64,000 bases of DNA from Gracilinema caldarium DSM 7334 (GCF_000219725.1 NC_015732.1:682001-746000); one strand, 5' to 3'. Positions 44,690 through 54,098 are shown, counted from the first letter of the stretch. Translations and numbers: made by a program. The notes: a model not told the origin generated them from the sequence alone.

Positions 44690-46420
44690 TTGTTCATGCA
44701 TAAAAAATACCTTTTATTAAATTTATTATTTATAATACCGCTTTTTTTATTTGCTCAAAAATCAGGGGTATATACTGCGATAGGGCATGGAAAAGCAGCC
44801 TCTAAAGATGCTGCTCTAGAAGCTGCACAACTTGATGCTGTAAATGTGATGGTATTTACAGTTTTGCATCGGGATTCTTTATACCGAGATCTTTTTATTA
44901 GTGAAGCCTTACGAAATGGACGAATTTTAAATCAAGAATTGCAAAAAAGTGCTGCAGGGTTATGGCAAGCCACCATAACCTTAGAAATTGATGAAGGTTT
45001 AGCAGATGCACTCTATGTAGGCAGATATGCGACAACGGTAATAAATCTTCTAGACCAGACAGAAACTGAAGTTGCTTCTATTGACCAACTCTTTCTTCAT
45101 GGTGAGCAAGCTGAATCTGAAGGGAATCTTGGGAGTGCTGAAACCTATTATACACAAGCTCAAACTAAGATTGATACTGTGTTAAGGTTCCTTAATCCAG
45201 TAGAAGATGCGTATTATTTTTCTTCCCAAGGAAAACGAAAGGCGCCAGAATTAAAAATACTGATGGCCTCATATAAAGAAAATAGTATCAAAGGCATTGA
45301 AAGGGTTCGAAAAGCCCAAAGTCAGCTTAATATGGCTCAAAACATTGCTCAGACGCTCTTATTGTATGAACAAATTGAGAAAGCCTTATTACCAATTGAA
45401 ACGGTAAGGGATAATTTATTTCAAATATCAATAAGCCCTCGTGGATATACTGAAGAACAATTACGCACTACACAATTACAATGTAAACAACAGCAAAAAT
45501 CACTTTATTTGCAAAAAATGCAATTTCTTAGGGCTAGTGAAGGATTAGATTTATCGAAGTCTCACAATAGCGAAAGCTATATTAGTAAGCGTAAGGTTTT
45601 ACTTGAATTACGAATTACAGAACTAGACCGTCAGCTTGTTGCAATTAACAGTAAACTATCCAGAGAACTTTTTTGGCGTTCAAACTCTATATCTGCTTTG
45701 CGCTGGGTTGTCAATCATGAACCTGCTCATTATTTTTCTCTGGGGGTCCGACTCCCAATTGGTTTAAAACCAGAGGAACAAGGTCCGGAAATAAATACTA
45801 TTCCACTAAATGTACAGTTCTATGCAGGGGGACCGCTTCCATTAGAAAGCAATCATGGTTTGTGGCTGTCGACAAAGCTACAAACTGGATCTGAATATGT
45901 ATATGCCAATCATTTAAAAAATATACAACAAGAAGTGGTATTAGGGTTTTATAAAAGTCGTTTATTCGGACTTGGAATCCGATGGGATTGGAATCGGGAA
46001 GAGCAAAAACCTATTGTAGCTCTCGAATCTATCTGGGGAAATCCTGGTAATGAATTCGGACAAAAAAGCATACAGCCACTATGGCTACATACCTTGAGCT
46101 GGGAAATCCCACGAGAATCCAATCATATATTGGCCTATTTAAATGGTGGATTAGTAAGTACTTTCCGGCCTAACTCATTTCTTGGATTATCAACAAAAAT
46201 TGCATCCCGAGTGCGGTATGATTCATCAACAAATACACCTTTTTGGGTTGGTTCTGCAGGTGTTGATTTCTTTTTCAGACTACCCATTTTGCGACCATTC
46301 CAATGGAGTATTGGATGGGAAGGCTACATGAGCAGTCTTTTAGATGGTCAATCCATATTACCTATGAATACCGTTTCAAATGATCATACCTTTACATGTG
46401 GAATACATTATGTGTTCTAA
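44690..46420 (+). CDS. Exported protein with LPP20-like head, coiled coil and C-terminal barrel
   Basis: A 576-residue exported protein. After the signal peptide (about 1-22) comes a domain with GHGKAASKDAALEAAQLDA, a repeating alanine pattern seen in LPP20/FlgT-like envelope proteins. A long helical, coiled-coil-like part spans about 135-350. The last 220 residues are strand-rich and end HYVF, with the terminal aromatic residue of outer-membrane barrels. The start is either TTG 44690, better spaced from GGAG, or ATG 44696. Its stop overlaps the convergent UMP kinase gene by four bases. No function can be named. Confidence 0.75.
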   Translation: MFMHKKYLLLNLLFIIPLFLFAQKSGVYTAIGHGKAASKDAALEAAQLDAVNVMVFTVLHRDSLYRDLFISEALRNGRILNQELQKSAAGLWQATITLEIDEGLADALYVGRYATTVINLLDQTETEVASIDQLFLHGEQAESEGNLGSAETYYTQAQTKIDTVLRFLNPVEDAYYFSSQGKRKAPELKILMASYKENSIKGIERVRKAQSQLNMAQNIAQTLLLYEQIEKALLPIETVRDNLFQISISPRGYTEEQLRTTQLQCKQQQKSLYLQKMQFLRASEGLDLSKSHNSESYISKRKVLLELRITELDRQLVAINSKLSRELFWRSNSISALRWVVNHEPAHYFSLGVRLPIGLKPEEQGPEINTIPLNVQFYAGGPLPLESNHGLWLSTKLQTGSEYVYANHLKNIQQEVVLGFYKSRLFGLGIRWDWNREEQKPIVALESIWGNPGNEFGQKSIQPLWLHTLSWEIPRESNHILAYLNGGLVSTFRPNSFLGLSTKIASRVRYDSSTNTPFWVGSAGVDFFFRLPILRPFQWSIGWEGYMSSLLDGQSILPMNTVSNDHTFTCGIHYVF

Positions 46421-47100
46421 CCTATAATGGTTCCGAAAAATGGCTGATCAGATAGTATTTTCTTTAAGTTGTCTAGATCTTTGCCTGCTGCACAAATAAC
46501 CTTTAGTCCAATCTTTGCTGCATGTCTGCTGGCGACTGGATCAAAGGGTACATTTTTGCCTGGGATCCAGTCATCGCCAACAATGGAACGAAAATCTGCC
46601 CATGAAATAGCATCGATGGGTTTGGCATTAGAATTTTTTCGTGGATCATCAGTATAAACTTTAGCTATATTAGATAGGTTGATTACCTTGTCTGCCTGGA
46701 ACCGTTCTGCAAGTAGAACTGCATCAAAATCTGTAGAAAATCCTGGTTTCCATCCGGCCGCCACTAATACTCGTCCAACAAAGGGGCCTACCTGAGATGG
46801 ATCAGTTACTACCTCCTGTGTACATAGTTCACCTAATACTGCTTTGAGTAATTGGGCATTAAGACGGGTCGCCATTATACCAATCCAATCTGCCTGTTCA
46901 TCTGATCCACTAGGGACTATGGATCTGTAGGCCTGTTGGTATTTTCTGGCAGGGCCACCGCCACCAACGACTAGAATAAACCGTCGTTTTTCATCAGAAG
47001 CAAGTTCATCCTTAAGTAATTGAATAAAAGCAGCAATAAAGTCTGTGTCTAAGCTGTCGGGGGCAACAATAGAACCACCCAATGAAATAACTGTCACCAT
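46417..47100 (-). CDS. pyrH: UMP kinase, archaeal-type
   Basis: An amino-acid-kinase-fold protein of 227 residues that phosphorylates UMP to UDP. Motifs are VTVISLGGSIV (phosphate-binding start), LVVGGGGPARKYQ, DADxVLLAE-like FDAVLLAERFQADKVINLSNIAKVYTDDPRK and the late FDPVASRHAA. The sequence is closer to the archaeal PyrH group than to the hexameric bacterial type, a replacement known in spirochaetes. The start ATG 47100 is chosen by family alignment; the open frame extends upstream into the preceding gene. It is the last gene of the ECF sigma operon. Confidence 0.88.
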   Translation of the reverse strand: MVTVISLGGSIVAPDSLDTDFIAAFIQLLKDELASDEKRRFILVVGGGGPARKYQQAYRSIVPSGSDEQADWIGIMATRLNAQLLKAVLGELCTQEVVTDPSQVGPFVGRVLVAAGWKPGFSTDFDAVLLAERFQADKVINLSNIAKVYTDDPRKNSNAKPIDAISWADFRSIVGDDWIPGKNVPFDPVASRHAAKIGLKVICAAGKDLDNLKKILSDQPFFGTIIG

Positions 47101-47108
47101 ATCTATTC

Positions 47109-48737
47109 CTAATATACTCCAGTAACGACAATATCGCTCCAGAGAGATGAATAGGACTCTAGGGTCCCTGTTGATTCTTCCCAAATATTTTGTAACGCAT
47201 AGTCCCGATCTCGTCGAACTATTTTGCCCTTAGGAGCCATAGACGATAAGTTAATTATTCCACGGGAAAAGCTGATTCGTTGACTATCAATATTACCAAA
47301 ATAATAGGTTGCTGCATCGGAGCGGAAGACAAAACGGTCTGGGAGTGCTCCTGCTCCCATGGCTGGATCGACTGGTATCCATCCAAAGCCATCTATCCAG
47401 AATTCAGCCCAATAATGCTTTCTTGTTTCTCGGTCTTTATTTATTAAAATCCCTGCATTTGGAATAACAGGTATCCCAAGAGAACGGCCCATTGCACAAA
47501 ATAATAGGGTAGCCGTATAAGCATCCATTTCTTGTTTGTTCAAAGCTTCTATAAGATTGAGCGATATCGGTTCTTGTCGGATCCCACCTTGAGCTGTTAG
47601 CCATTCATAAAGCCGTTGGGCTTGCAAATAGGGATTTTTTTCTTTTCCAACTATAGCATTTGCCTTTTTCTGAATATCTGGATTATCAGAAGGAATTAAA
47701 AAGGAGCTTTGTGTATAGACTGCTTGTATTGGAGATCCGCTTTCTCGTTTTATTGATTGGACCTTAATATTAGTTTCAACTGCATATACCTCAACGAGGT
47801 AGTCTGTTCTCAGACTGCTTTCGTTTCCTGTCTGCATATCCTTGAGCTGAAAAAGGGATGACCCAAGATAGTTTTCTACATAAGGTTCTACTGTCCTGCC
47901 TAATAATTGAGAAATCCTCTGTTGTGCATTAGTAACGGGAATAGGAAGCCAAAGATAAAGGGTATTTGATGCAGTAGCTTTTTGTATTTTTATATCTACT
48001 CCATATGAAATAGCAAAGCTTCGACGATCCTTAAATATCTTTGTGCCTGGCTTATCCACTACATCAAAAAAGAGCGGTAAACTTGACCCCTGAGAAGTTA
48101 CAACTTGAACTGCGCCACTTATAGCCCCATCTGGTACACGAACTCGAATTTCTCGATCACTCCAATATTCATAGCCTAATTCTGTTTCTGATACTTCTAC
48201 GGTTTTTTGACTTTGATTCCCATCACTGATATTGATTAATGAATTTTCTAAATTCCAGTTAAAGAGAACTTTAGATTTATCACGTGCAGCCCCAAAGGAA
48301 CTCCCTAAAATGGTGACTAAAGATCCAATCCGCCCAGAAACTGGGGATAATTCTGAAAGAACAGGACCACTCCCCAAATGAGTATCAGTGATACGCTGAG
48401 GCATAACGGATCGATTCGTAAAAAGACTAGGGTTACTCCGTTTGCCGTTTACATATACATACACGAGACCTGAGTCTCCAAAGTCAGGAGTTCTCAATGC
48501 TATAAGATTGTCTTTCCATTGAATATATGCAGATGAGGTTGGAATTATACCGCCGATAATGACATAATTTTCACCCCGTTCTTCCCCAAAATGCTGTCCT
48601 CGTATGGTTAAAATTTCCCCAAGACTACCGATTCGAGGATCTATAGAATCGATTCTGGGACTTTTAATAAAACAAGCAGTAAAAAGTAACAATATTGAAA
48701 AGCAAAATAGTATGCCTTTTTGATGAGCAAGCTTCAT
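47109..48737 (-). CDS. Lipoprotein with two TIG domains and a transglutaminase-like domain lacking the catalytic Cys
   Basis: A 542-residue lipoprotein: signal peptide with lipobox LFTAC (C22). Two IPT/TIG Ig-like domains lie at about 29-110 and 127-225 (IDPRIGSLGEILTIRGQHFG and LSPVSGRIGSLVTILGSSFG). Residues 350-470 match a transglutaminase/protease-like core: MDAYTATLLFCAMGRSLGIP, HYWAEFWIDGFGW and PVDPA. The histidine (H441) and aspartate (D457) are present, but the aligned cysteine position is A406. It may therefore be a binding or structural protein. It overlaps the upstream gene by four bases. Confidence 0.85.
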   Translation of the reverse strand: MKLAHQKGILFCFSILLLFTACFIKSPRIDSIDPRIGSLGEILTIRGQHFGEERGENYVIIGGIIPTSSAYIQWKDNLIALRTPDFGDSGLVYVYVNGKRSNPSLFTNRSVMPQRITDTHLGSGPVLSELSPVSGRIGSLVTILGSSFGAARDKSKVLFNWNLENSLINISDGNQSQKTVEVSETELGYEYWSDREIRVRVPDGAISGAVQVVTSQGSSLPLFFDVVDKPGTKIFKDRRSFAISYGVDIKIQKATASNTLYLWLPIPVTNAQQRISQLLGRTVEPYVENYLGSSLFQLKDMQTGNESSLRTDYLVEVYAVETNIKVQSIKRESGSPIQAVYTQSSFLIPSDNPDIQKKANAIVGKEKNPYLQAQRLYEWLTAQGGIRQEPISLNLIEALNKQEMDAYTATLLFCAMGRSLGIPVIPNAGILINKDRETRKHYWAEFWIDGFGWIPVDPAMGAGALPDRFVFRSDAATYYFGNIDSQRISFSRGIINLSSMAPKGKIVRRDRDYALQNIWEESTGTLESYSSLWSDIVVTGVY

Positions 48738-49276
48738 TTCTGTGTTGAATCTCCAGATGGCTGATCCTCAGATTTATTATTTTCCTCTGGAGCTGGTATT
48801 TTTACATAAGGCTTTAATTCAAGCTGAATTTCGATGCTGCTTTTTCCATCCTTCGTTTTTGGCCCTAGAGGAAAAAAGAAAAGCCGTTCACCGTATTCCA
48901 ACGGTATGGTTTGCATAGTACTTTGGTATTTTATACCCTTATCGTCCGTATCAATCCATACTTGCCCCTGGGCTACTAAAAACTTTCTTCCATCGTCTCT
49001 GATATAAGGCGTAAATTGAGCTAATACCACGACGTTTTGGCCAACAAGTTTAATGGTTACCGGCCGACCGGGAATAGTTATTTTTGAATTTTCTGATGTC
49101 CAAGTTTCGGTGTTATTTACTTCGAGAACTCGAGCGATAATATCAAGTACGACAGCCCGTTCCTTTAAACCTGGTAATTCTGTAAGTGGCGCTTCCTGGG
49201 AAAAGATAGAAAATGAAACCAGATACATAAAGATTCCCAGGAAGCCAATATCACGGTTTGTTGTCAATGCTGACAT
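48734..49276 (-). CDS. Exported protein of unknown function in the ECF operon
   Basis: A 180-residue protein with an N-terminal hydrophobic segment ending FSQ, probably a signal peptide, and a beta-rich body (VTIKLVGQNVVVLAQFTPYI, KFLVAQGQVWIDTDDKGIKY). The C-terminal 25 residues are charged and disordered. No family is recognised. It begins after GGAGG, 7 bases downstream of the anti-sigma stop, and its stop overlaps the TIG lipoprotein start by four bases, so it belongs to the same operon and likely works at the envelope. Confidence 0.75.
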   Translation of the reverse strand: MSALTTNRDIGFLGIFMYLVSFSIFSQEAPLTELPGLKERAVVLDIIARVLEVNNTETWTSENSKITIPGRPVTIKLVGQNVVVLAQFTPYIRDDGRKFLVAQGQVWIDTDDKGIKYQSTMQTIPLEYGERLFFFPLGPKTKDGKSSIEIQLELKPYVKIPAPEENNKSEDQPSGDSTQK

Positions 49277-49283
49277 AGGGGAT

Positions 49284-49844
49284 TTACCTCCGCCCCTGAT
49301 AATCGACTGCCCGTATAATTTCCGGTTGTCCTGAAGGTATAAAACTGCTTGTATCAGGCAGTTTGATGATTACAATATCTGCAGCCGAAGCCTGATTTTC
49401 CAGATATTGTAAGAGGCCATGCATATCTGATACGGGTACAATTCCTGGAACTTCGGTATTAATTTTTGCAATATTTTGGGTGCCTTTGGTTCCCTGGTGT
49501 AAGATGAAGGGTGTTATAAACGAAGCTAGCAAGGCTACAGCAACTAATGCAGCGATGGCTGCAGGCAGAGGTATGATCAGGGGATGTTTCCAAATCCGTT
49601 TTGTTTTTACCTGATTGGTTTGTGGCAGCCTATGGGAAAGATGTTTCCAGATGTTTTTTTGGACTACTTCAATCTGCTCAGATGTAAGTTGTTCAGTTTG
49701 TAAGAAGCCACTTAAATGAACATAGGCCCGCAAGGTGTGAGTACATTCTGGGCAGGTCTGAATATGGGCTTCCAGCTTTTCCTTCCAGGGTGACGGTAGT
49801 TCGCCATCCTTATACAATGATATAAGCTGACGATCAGGACACAT
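49284..49844 (-). CDS. Anti-sigma factor with zinc-finger (ZAS) domain
   Basis: A 186-residue membrane-anchored anti-sigma factor. The N-terminal zinc-binding motif HIQTCPEC (H27, C31, C34) is the ZAS signature. One membrane helix (about 100-120, IAALVAVALLASFITPF) leads to an extracytoplasmic domain of about 65 residues. The start at ATG 49844 is chosen because AAAGGA is 7-8 bases upstream; ATG codons at 49853 and the frame start at 49862 are alternatives. It overlaps the sigma gene end by 11 bases, the usual coupling of such pairs. Confidence 0.9.
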   Translation of the reverse strand: MCPDRQLISLYKDGELPSPWKEKLEAHIQTCPECTHTLRAYVHLSGFLQTEQLTSEQIEVVQKNIWKHLSHRLPQTNQVKTKRIWKHPLIIPLPAAIAALVAVALLASFITPFILHQGTKGTQNIAKINTEVPGIVPVSDMHGLLQYLENQASAADIVIIKLPDTSSFIPSGQPEIIRAVDYQGRR

Positions 49845-50346
49845 AGGTACCATCCTTTCCAATCAGGGCAGCTAACTGTTCACGGGCTCGAAATACCCGC
49901 ACTTTTACATTTCCCTCACTAATGCCAAGAATACGACCAATCTCTTTATAATTCAATTCTCCATATTCTTTTAATACTAATACGGTACGCATATTTTCAG
50001 GCAGTTTTTGTAAAGCCTCCTGCACTTCCAGCTTGGTTTCTCCAGCTATATATTCGGCTTCTCCAGTTTCGATCTTCCGGACATCTTCCCGGAAGGCTCG
50101 TTGATAGGCCCTCCGTTCCCGTTCTTTCCGTTTTGCATAATTTAAAGCTGCATTCTTTACTACTCGAATAAGCCAATATTTAGCTTCTTCTAAATTGGGG
50201 AACTTCATGTTCCGTTCATAAAGCCGGAAAAAAGCATCCTGACACAGATCCTCCGCCGCATCTTCACTACCTGCAATACGATAAGCAACCCTGAATAAAA
50301 CGGGGAAGGCGCTATCGTAGAGGCGTCTAAACTCGGCTATGGACAT
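49834..50346 (-). CDS. ECF-family RNA polymerase sigma factor
   Basis: A group IV sigma factor of 170 residues with region 2 (FRVAYRIAGSEDAAEDLCQDAFFRLY, the -10-recognising part) and region 4 (LQKLPENMRTVLVLKEYGELNYKEIGRILG then VRVFRAREQL, the -35-recognising helix-turn-helix). The start at ATG 50346 fits family length; TTG 50370 with an AGAGG site is the alternative. The adjacent membrane anti-sigma and envelope genes suggest it responds to cell-envelope conditions. A 13-base palindrome upstream may be part of its own promoter. Confidence 0.92.
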   Translation of the reverse strand: MSIAEFRRLYDSAFPVLFRVAYRIAGSEDAAEDLCQDAFFRLYERNMKFPNLEEAKYWLIRVVKNAALNYAKRKERERRAYQRAFREDVRKIETGEAEYIAGETKLEVQEALQKLPENMRTVLVLKEYGELNYKEIGRILGISEGNVKVRVFRAREQLAALIGKDGTYVS

Positions 50347-50386
50347 CTGCTCGCCTGTATCAAATAACAACGGTAGCCTCTCATTC

Positions 50387-50408
50387 GTTACAGTGTAACC
50401 AGATCTGG
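50387..50408. promoter_or_regulatory. Palindromes upstream of the ECF sigma gene
   Basis: GTTACA-G-TGTAAC (50387-50399) is a perfect 13-base palindrome, directly followed by CCAGATCTGG (50399-50408), a 10-base palindrome. On the minus strand TGTAAC followed about 14 bases later by CGTT could be an ECF-type promoter, implying autoregulation. Confidence 0.4.
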
Positions 50409-50450
50409 CAGTAGAATACTAGTCTGGCCATAGCGTTTATCTACAAAGGG

Positions 50451-51893
50451 TCATTTCAAACGCCATGTGGTTCCTTGGGGACTATCTTCGAGCACGATCC
50501 CTCGTTCTTTGAGCATATTTCGTATTTCATCAGCCCGTTGGTAGTTTTTTGCCTTTTTTGCCGTAATCCGCTCAGCAATGAGATTTTCAATTTCTTTGAC
50601 CAATTCGCTGTCCAACTGTTTTTCTGCCCGCGGAGCCTGCACTAGTTCCCGTAAACGAAGCCCCAGAACTGAGTCCATATCAAAGGTTATCCCCAGGGCC
50701 TCTTCTGGAACAAGTTCGGTATCACGTAGAAGTCCCCACAATTCAGCCAACGCCCGGGGGGTAGAAAGGTCCTCCTCTATGGCCCGATTAAAGGCCTCGA
50801 CATAGGCCTGAGCCTTTTCGCTCAAGCTGCTGGTTACGGTTATTGCCTCTGGCAGGGCACTACATTTGCCTGCAAGCAGATACAGGCGGTCCATCAAAGC
50901 TTTGCGGGAGTTACGGGCACTATCCAGGGCTTCATAGGAAAACTGCAGTTGGCTCCGATAGTGGCCCCCCAGGAGGAAATAGCGGTAATCCAGAGGGTCA
51001 TAGCCCATATCCACGAGGCTTTGCAGGGTAAGGAAATTACCGCTCGATTTGGACATTTTGCCCTTGTCCAGCACCAGAAATTCATTGTGAACCCAGTAAT
51101 TCACCCATTTTTTTCCCGTTGCAGCCTCGCTCTGGGCAATCTCATTGGTATGGTGAATGGGAATATGGTCAATACCACCCGCATGAATATCAAACTGTTC
51201 CCCCAGATACTTCATGCTCATGGCAGAGCATTCGATATGCCAGCCCGGGTAACCCCGACCCCAGGGGCTGTCCCAGGTGAGTGCCTGGTTTTCGAACTTA
51301 CTCTTCGTAAACCAGAGGGCAAAATCATGGGGATTTCGTTTGTTTTCATCCACATCGATGCGGGCTCCTGCCTTCAGATCCTCCAGCTTAAGCCGGGCCA
51401 GCTCCCCATAGGTCGGGAATTTGGTTATATCAAAGTATAAATTGCCGCCTGCCTGGTAGGTGTAGCCCCGACTTTCGATCCGCTGAATGAGAGCAATCAT
51501 ATCGCTAATATGCTCAGTGGCTTTGCAAACCACCGTAGGCCGGACAATATTAAGCCGTTCCGTATCTTTAAAAAAAGCCTCAGTATAAAAAGCGGCAATT
51601 TCCAGAACCGATTTTCCCCGTTCCTCTGCACTTTTTACCATCTTGTCTTCACCGGTATCACTATCCCCGGAAAGATGACCCACATCGGTTATATTCATGA
51701 CATGGGTAACCTGATACCCCATACGGCGGAGGGCGCGGACCAGAATATCATGGGTCACATAGGCCCGAAGATTTCCAATATGGGCGTAATTATACACCGT
51801 GGGACCGCATCCATAAAAACCAACCTGGCCCTGTTTGAGGGGCTTAAATTCCTGTAATTCCCGTCCCAGGGTGTTAAACAAGTACAGTGGCAT
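50451..51893 (-). CDS. cysS: Cysteinyl-tRNA synthetase
   Basis: A class I tRNA synthetase of 480 residues. Residue C29 in YGCGPTVYNYAHIGN is a zinc ligand, followed by the HIGH-equivalent AHIGN. The KMSKS loop is in DKGKMSKSSGNF, and zinc-binding WHIECSAMS is in place. The C-terminal helical DALR-like domain and the tail RADEIRNMLKERGI are normal. The start ATG 51893 has GGAGG upstream; a longer frame would run into murB. It is divergent from murB with only 35 bases between starts. Confidence 0.97.
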   Translation of the reverse strand: MPLYLFNTLGRELQEFKPLKQGQVGFYGCGPTVYNYAHIGNLRAYVTHDILVRALRRMGYQVTHVMNITDVGHLSGDSDTGEDKMVKSAEERGKSVLEIAAFYTEAFFKDTERLNIVRPTVVCKATEHISDMIALIQRIESRGYTYQAGGNLYFDITKFPTYGELARLKLEDLKAGARIDVDENKRNPHDFALWFTKSKFENQALTWDSPWGRGYPGWHIECSAMSMKYLGEQFDIHAGGIDHIPIHHTNEIAQSEAATGKKWVNYWVHNEFLVLDKGKMSKSSGNFLTLQSLVDMGYDPLDYRYFLLGGHYRSQLQFSYEALDSARNSRKALMDRLYLLAGKCSALPEAITVTSSLSEKAQAYVEAFNRAIEEDLSTPRALAELWGLLRDTELVPEEALGITFDMDSVLGLRLRELVQAPRAEKQLDSELVKEIENLIAERITAKKAKNYQRADEIRNMLKERGIVLEDSPQGTTWRLK

Positions 51894-51928
51894 GGAACCT
51901 CCGCATATTTTTCGGTACAATAGCATCT

Positions 51929-52882
51929 ATGGTAAACCTACGGAAATTAATGGAAAAAATCAATACACAGGAGCCTTTACAGGGCGCACTCCGGTTTGAT
52001 GAGCCTATGTCGTTACATACCACGTTTAAGGTAGGAGGTCCGGCCGATATCTGGGTACGGCCCGAGGGACCTAGTTTCCCTAGGTACGCGGCCTGCCTGC
52101 TGCGCACCGCAAGAACAGAAGGTGTACCGGTTTTTATTTTAGGGGGAGGCGCCAATCTTGTAGTCTCTGACCAGGGAATCCGGGGTATTGTCCTGGATAC
52201 CACCGGCTGGTCTGGTTGGCAGATTGATGAATCTTCTGTGCTATTGTACGCTGGAACTACCGTGGATAAGGCTGTAGAGGTTTGCGCAGACCATGAACGG
52301 GAAGCCCTCGCTTTTCTTGCAGGTATGCCCGGTTCCATCGGTGGTGCCATCTGGATGAATGCCCGCTGTTACAATCTTTCCATTTCAGATGTTCTCATGG
52401 AAACCTGGATTCTCAATGAACAGTTCGAGCAAGTATGGGTCCCGTTCCGACCGGAGGATTTTGAATATAAAATTAGCCCCTTTCAGCACCGGCAAGTTTT
52501 AATACTGGGGGGCCGTTTTAAAACAAGACCAGGGGATCGGTCGGCCCTTGTGGCAGAAATGCAAAAATACCGGCAGGACCGGGAAACCAAGGGCCATTAT
52601 ACTCTGCCATCCGCTGGGTCCGCCTTTAAGAATAACCATGCCTTTGGGAAACCCACCGGTAAAATAATAGATGAACTGGGGCTTCGGGGCTTAAGTCTGG
52701 GTGGGGCAAAGGTAGCTGACTGGCATGGCAATATTATAGTAAATACCGGCACCGCCACAGCTCAGGATATCTATCTATTAACCGAAATACTAAAAAAACG
52801 AGTTAAAGAAGCTCTAGGATACGATTTAGAATGTGAAATTCTTTTTGTTGGGGATTGGAGTCAGGATGGTCACATCTCCTGA
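51929..52882 (+). CDS. murB: UDP-N-acetylenolpyruvoylglucosamine reductase
   Basis: MurB reduces UDP-GlcNAc-enolpyruvate to UDP-MurNAc in peptidoglycan synthesis using FAD and NADPH. FAD-binding stretches are TTFKVGGPADIWVRP and FILGGGANLVVSD; LAGMPGSIGGAIWMNARCY and YTLPSAGSAFKN (catalytic serine) are typical. The start is uncertain: ATG 51929 lies 7 bases after a TACAAT box, which would make the mRNA leaderless, while ATG 51950 has a weak GGA site. The length (about 311-318) fits short type II MurB. Confidence 0.93.
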   Translation: MVNLRKLMEKINTQEPLQGALRFDEPMSLHTTFKVGGPADIWVRPEGPSFPRYAACLLRTARTEGVPVFILGGGANLVVSDQGIRGIVLDTTGWSGWQIDESSVLLYAGTTVDKAVEVCADHEREALAFLAGMPGSIGGAIWMNARCYNLSISDVLMETWILNEQFEQVWVPFRPEDFEYKISPFQHRQVLILGGRFKTRPGDRSALVAEMQKYRQDRETKGHYTLPSAGSAFKNNHAFGKPTGKIIDELGLRGLSLGGAKVADWHGNIIVNTGTATAQDIYLLTEILKKRVKEALGYDLECEILFVGDWSQDGHIS

Positions 52883-52967
52883 ATGAAATTGCTCTCATTT
52901 CGGGAGTTTTTGGCGTTATCCTGAAATCTTCGGTTTCTGTTGCTATACTGTAATTAGGAGGACTGTT

Positions 52968-54098
52968 GTGCATACATATAAAAGGTTTGCAGTTTTGTTT
53001 GTAGTAGTAACTGCCTTAGAAACACTTGCATTTGCAGCCCAGAATCAGGTTGGTATCGTTCAGGAAATCATGGGTACGGTAACGGTTACCCGCAATGGCA
53101 AGGTGCTCTCCCAGATAGATCTGGGTGATCCTATTGAAAACTATGATCTTATTAAAACCGGTTCCGATGGTGGCATGGTGATCGGATTAACCTCAGAAAC
53201 TGGTATGAGAGGTACCCTTATTGTAAAACCAAAATCGGTATTTACCGTTAAAACTCAGGTGGTAAGCGGCAGTCCGAAGACCGAAGCGGATGTGCTTGGT
53301 GGATCCATCGGGGTAAAGGTAAAAAAGATATCAGGAGATCCATCACTCAATGTGAAAACAGGGAATACCGTGATGGGTGTACGGGGTACTGAATTTGTGG
53401 TTGTTATCTCTGTGAATAATGGTCTTCTGGTTACCTGTAATGAAGGCAAGGTTGCCTGTACCGGAGACGAGGGAGATGAGCTCTATGCAGTTCCCGGCCA
53501 GGTTGTTGCAAGAACCGCCGGTGAACGGCTGAAAAATATACCCGTTGCGGTATCTTCATTGGAAGATTTCCAAAACCGTTGGTATACCGAAGAGATCTCT
53601 GCCTTTAAATCCTCTGCGGTGAGAGCCTTGGATCAATATGCCCGTGCCTATTTCCGTTATCGGGATGATTTCCGGAAAAAATCCGATGAGCTTGCTCGAG
53701 AGCCCATTTTTTTGCAATGGAAAAAGGAATTTCGGGAAGGAATAGCCCCAGCTCCATCTAGGGATATCCAAGTTATGAAGCAGAAGGCTGTGATGGTTAA
53801 AAAGCTCATGAATATCCGTCAGGTGCTTTTTTTCTTTGAACGTATTTATTACCGCCTCGATGAAATACAGTCCTATGTGCCAGCTACGGCCCTTAGATCC
53901 AAGCTCTATAATGGGCAGAATGTGCAGGATTTTATGCGGCTGGTGGCCAGTGAAAAATCTGAATTCGAACGACGGGCCGCTGAATACCGGTTTGCCCTGC
54001 GACTGTATGCTCAACGTAACGATGGAAAAGAACCTGTCTCTATTGGAGATGAGGAAGACTCATTCTTTGATGATACGGATAGTTTCTTTCAGGAATAA
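52968..54098 (+). CDS. Exported FecR-domain protein
   Basis: A 376-residue protein starting at GTG 52968 with AGGAGG upstream and a signal peptide ending AFAA. Residues about 35-180 form a FecR-like beta domain (GTVTVTRNGKVL, TGNTVMGVRGTEFVV, EGKVACTG, PGQVVARTAGE). The rest is helical and charged, ending in an acidic tail. Free-standing FecR proteins in spirochaetes are not linked to iron sigma factors; they are usually thought to bind or scaffold at the envelope. Function is unknown. Confidence 0.87.
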   Translation: MHTYKRFAVLFVVVTALETLAFAAQNQVGIVQEIMGTVTVTRNGKVLSQIDLGDPIENYDLIKTGSDGGMVIGLTSETGMRGTLIVKPKSVFTVKTQVVSGSPKTEADVLGGSIGVKVKKISGDPSLNVKTGNTVMGVRGTEFVVVISVNNGLLVTCNEGKVACTGDEGDELYAVPGQVVARTAGERLKNIPVAVSSLEDFQNRWYTEEISAFKSSAVRALDQYARAYFRYRDDFRKKSDELAREPIFLQWKKEFREGIAPAPSRDIQVMKQKAVMVKKLMNIRQVLFFFERIYYRLDEIQSYVPATALRSKLYNGQNVQDFMRLVASEKSEFERRAAEYRFALRLYAQRNDGKEPVSIGDEEDSFFDDTDSFFQE

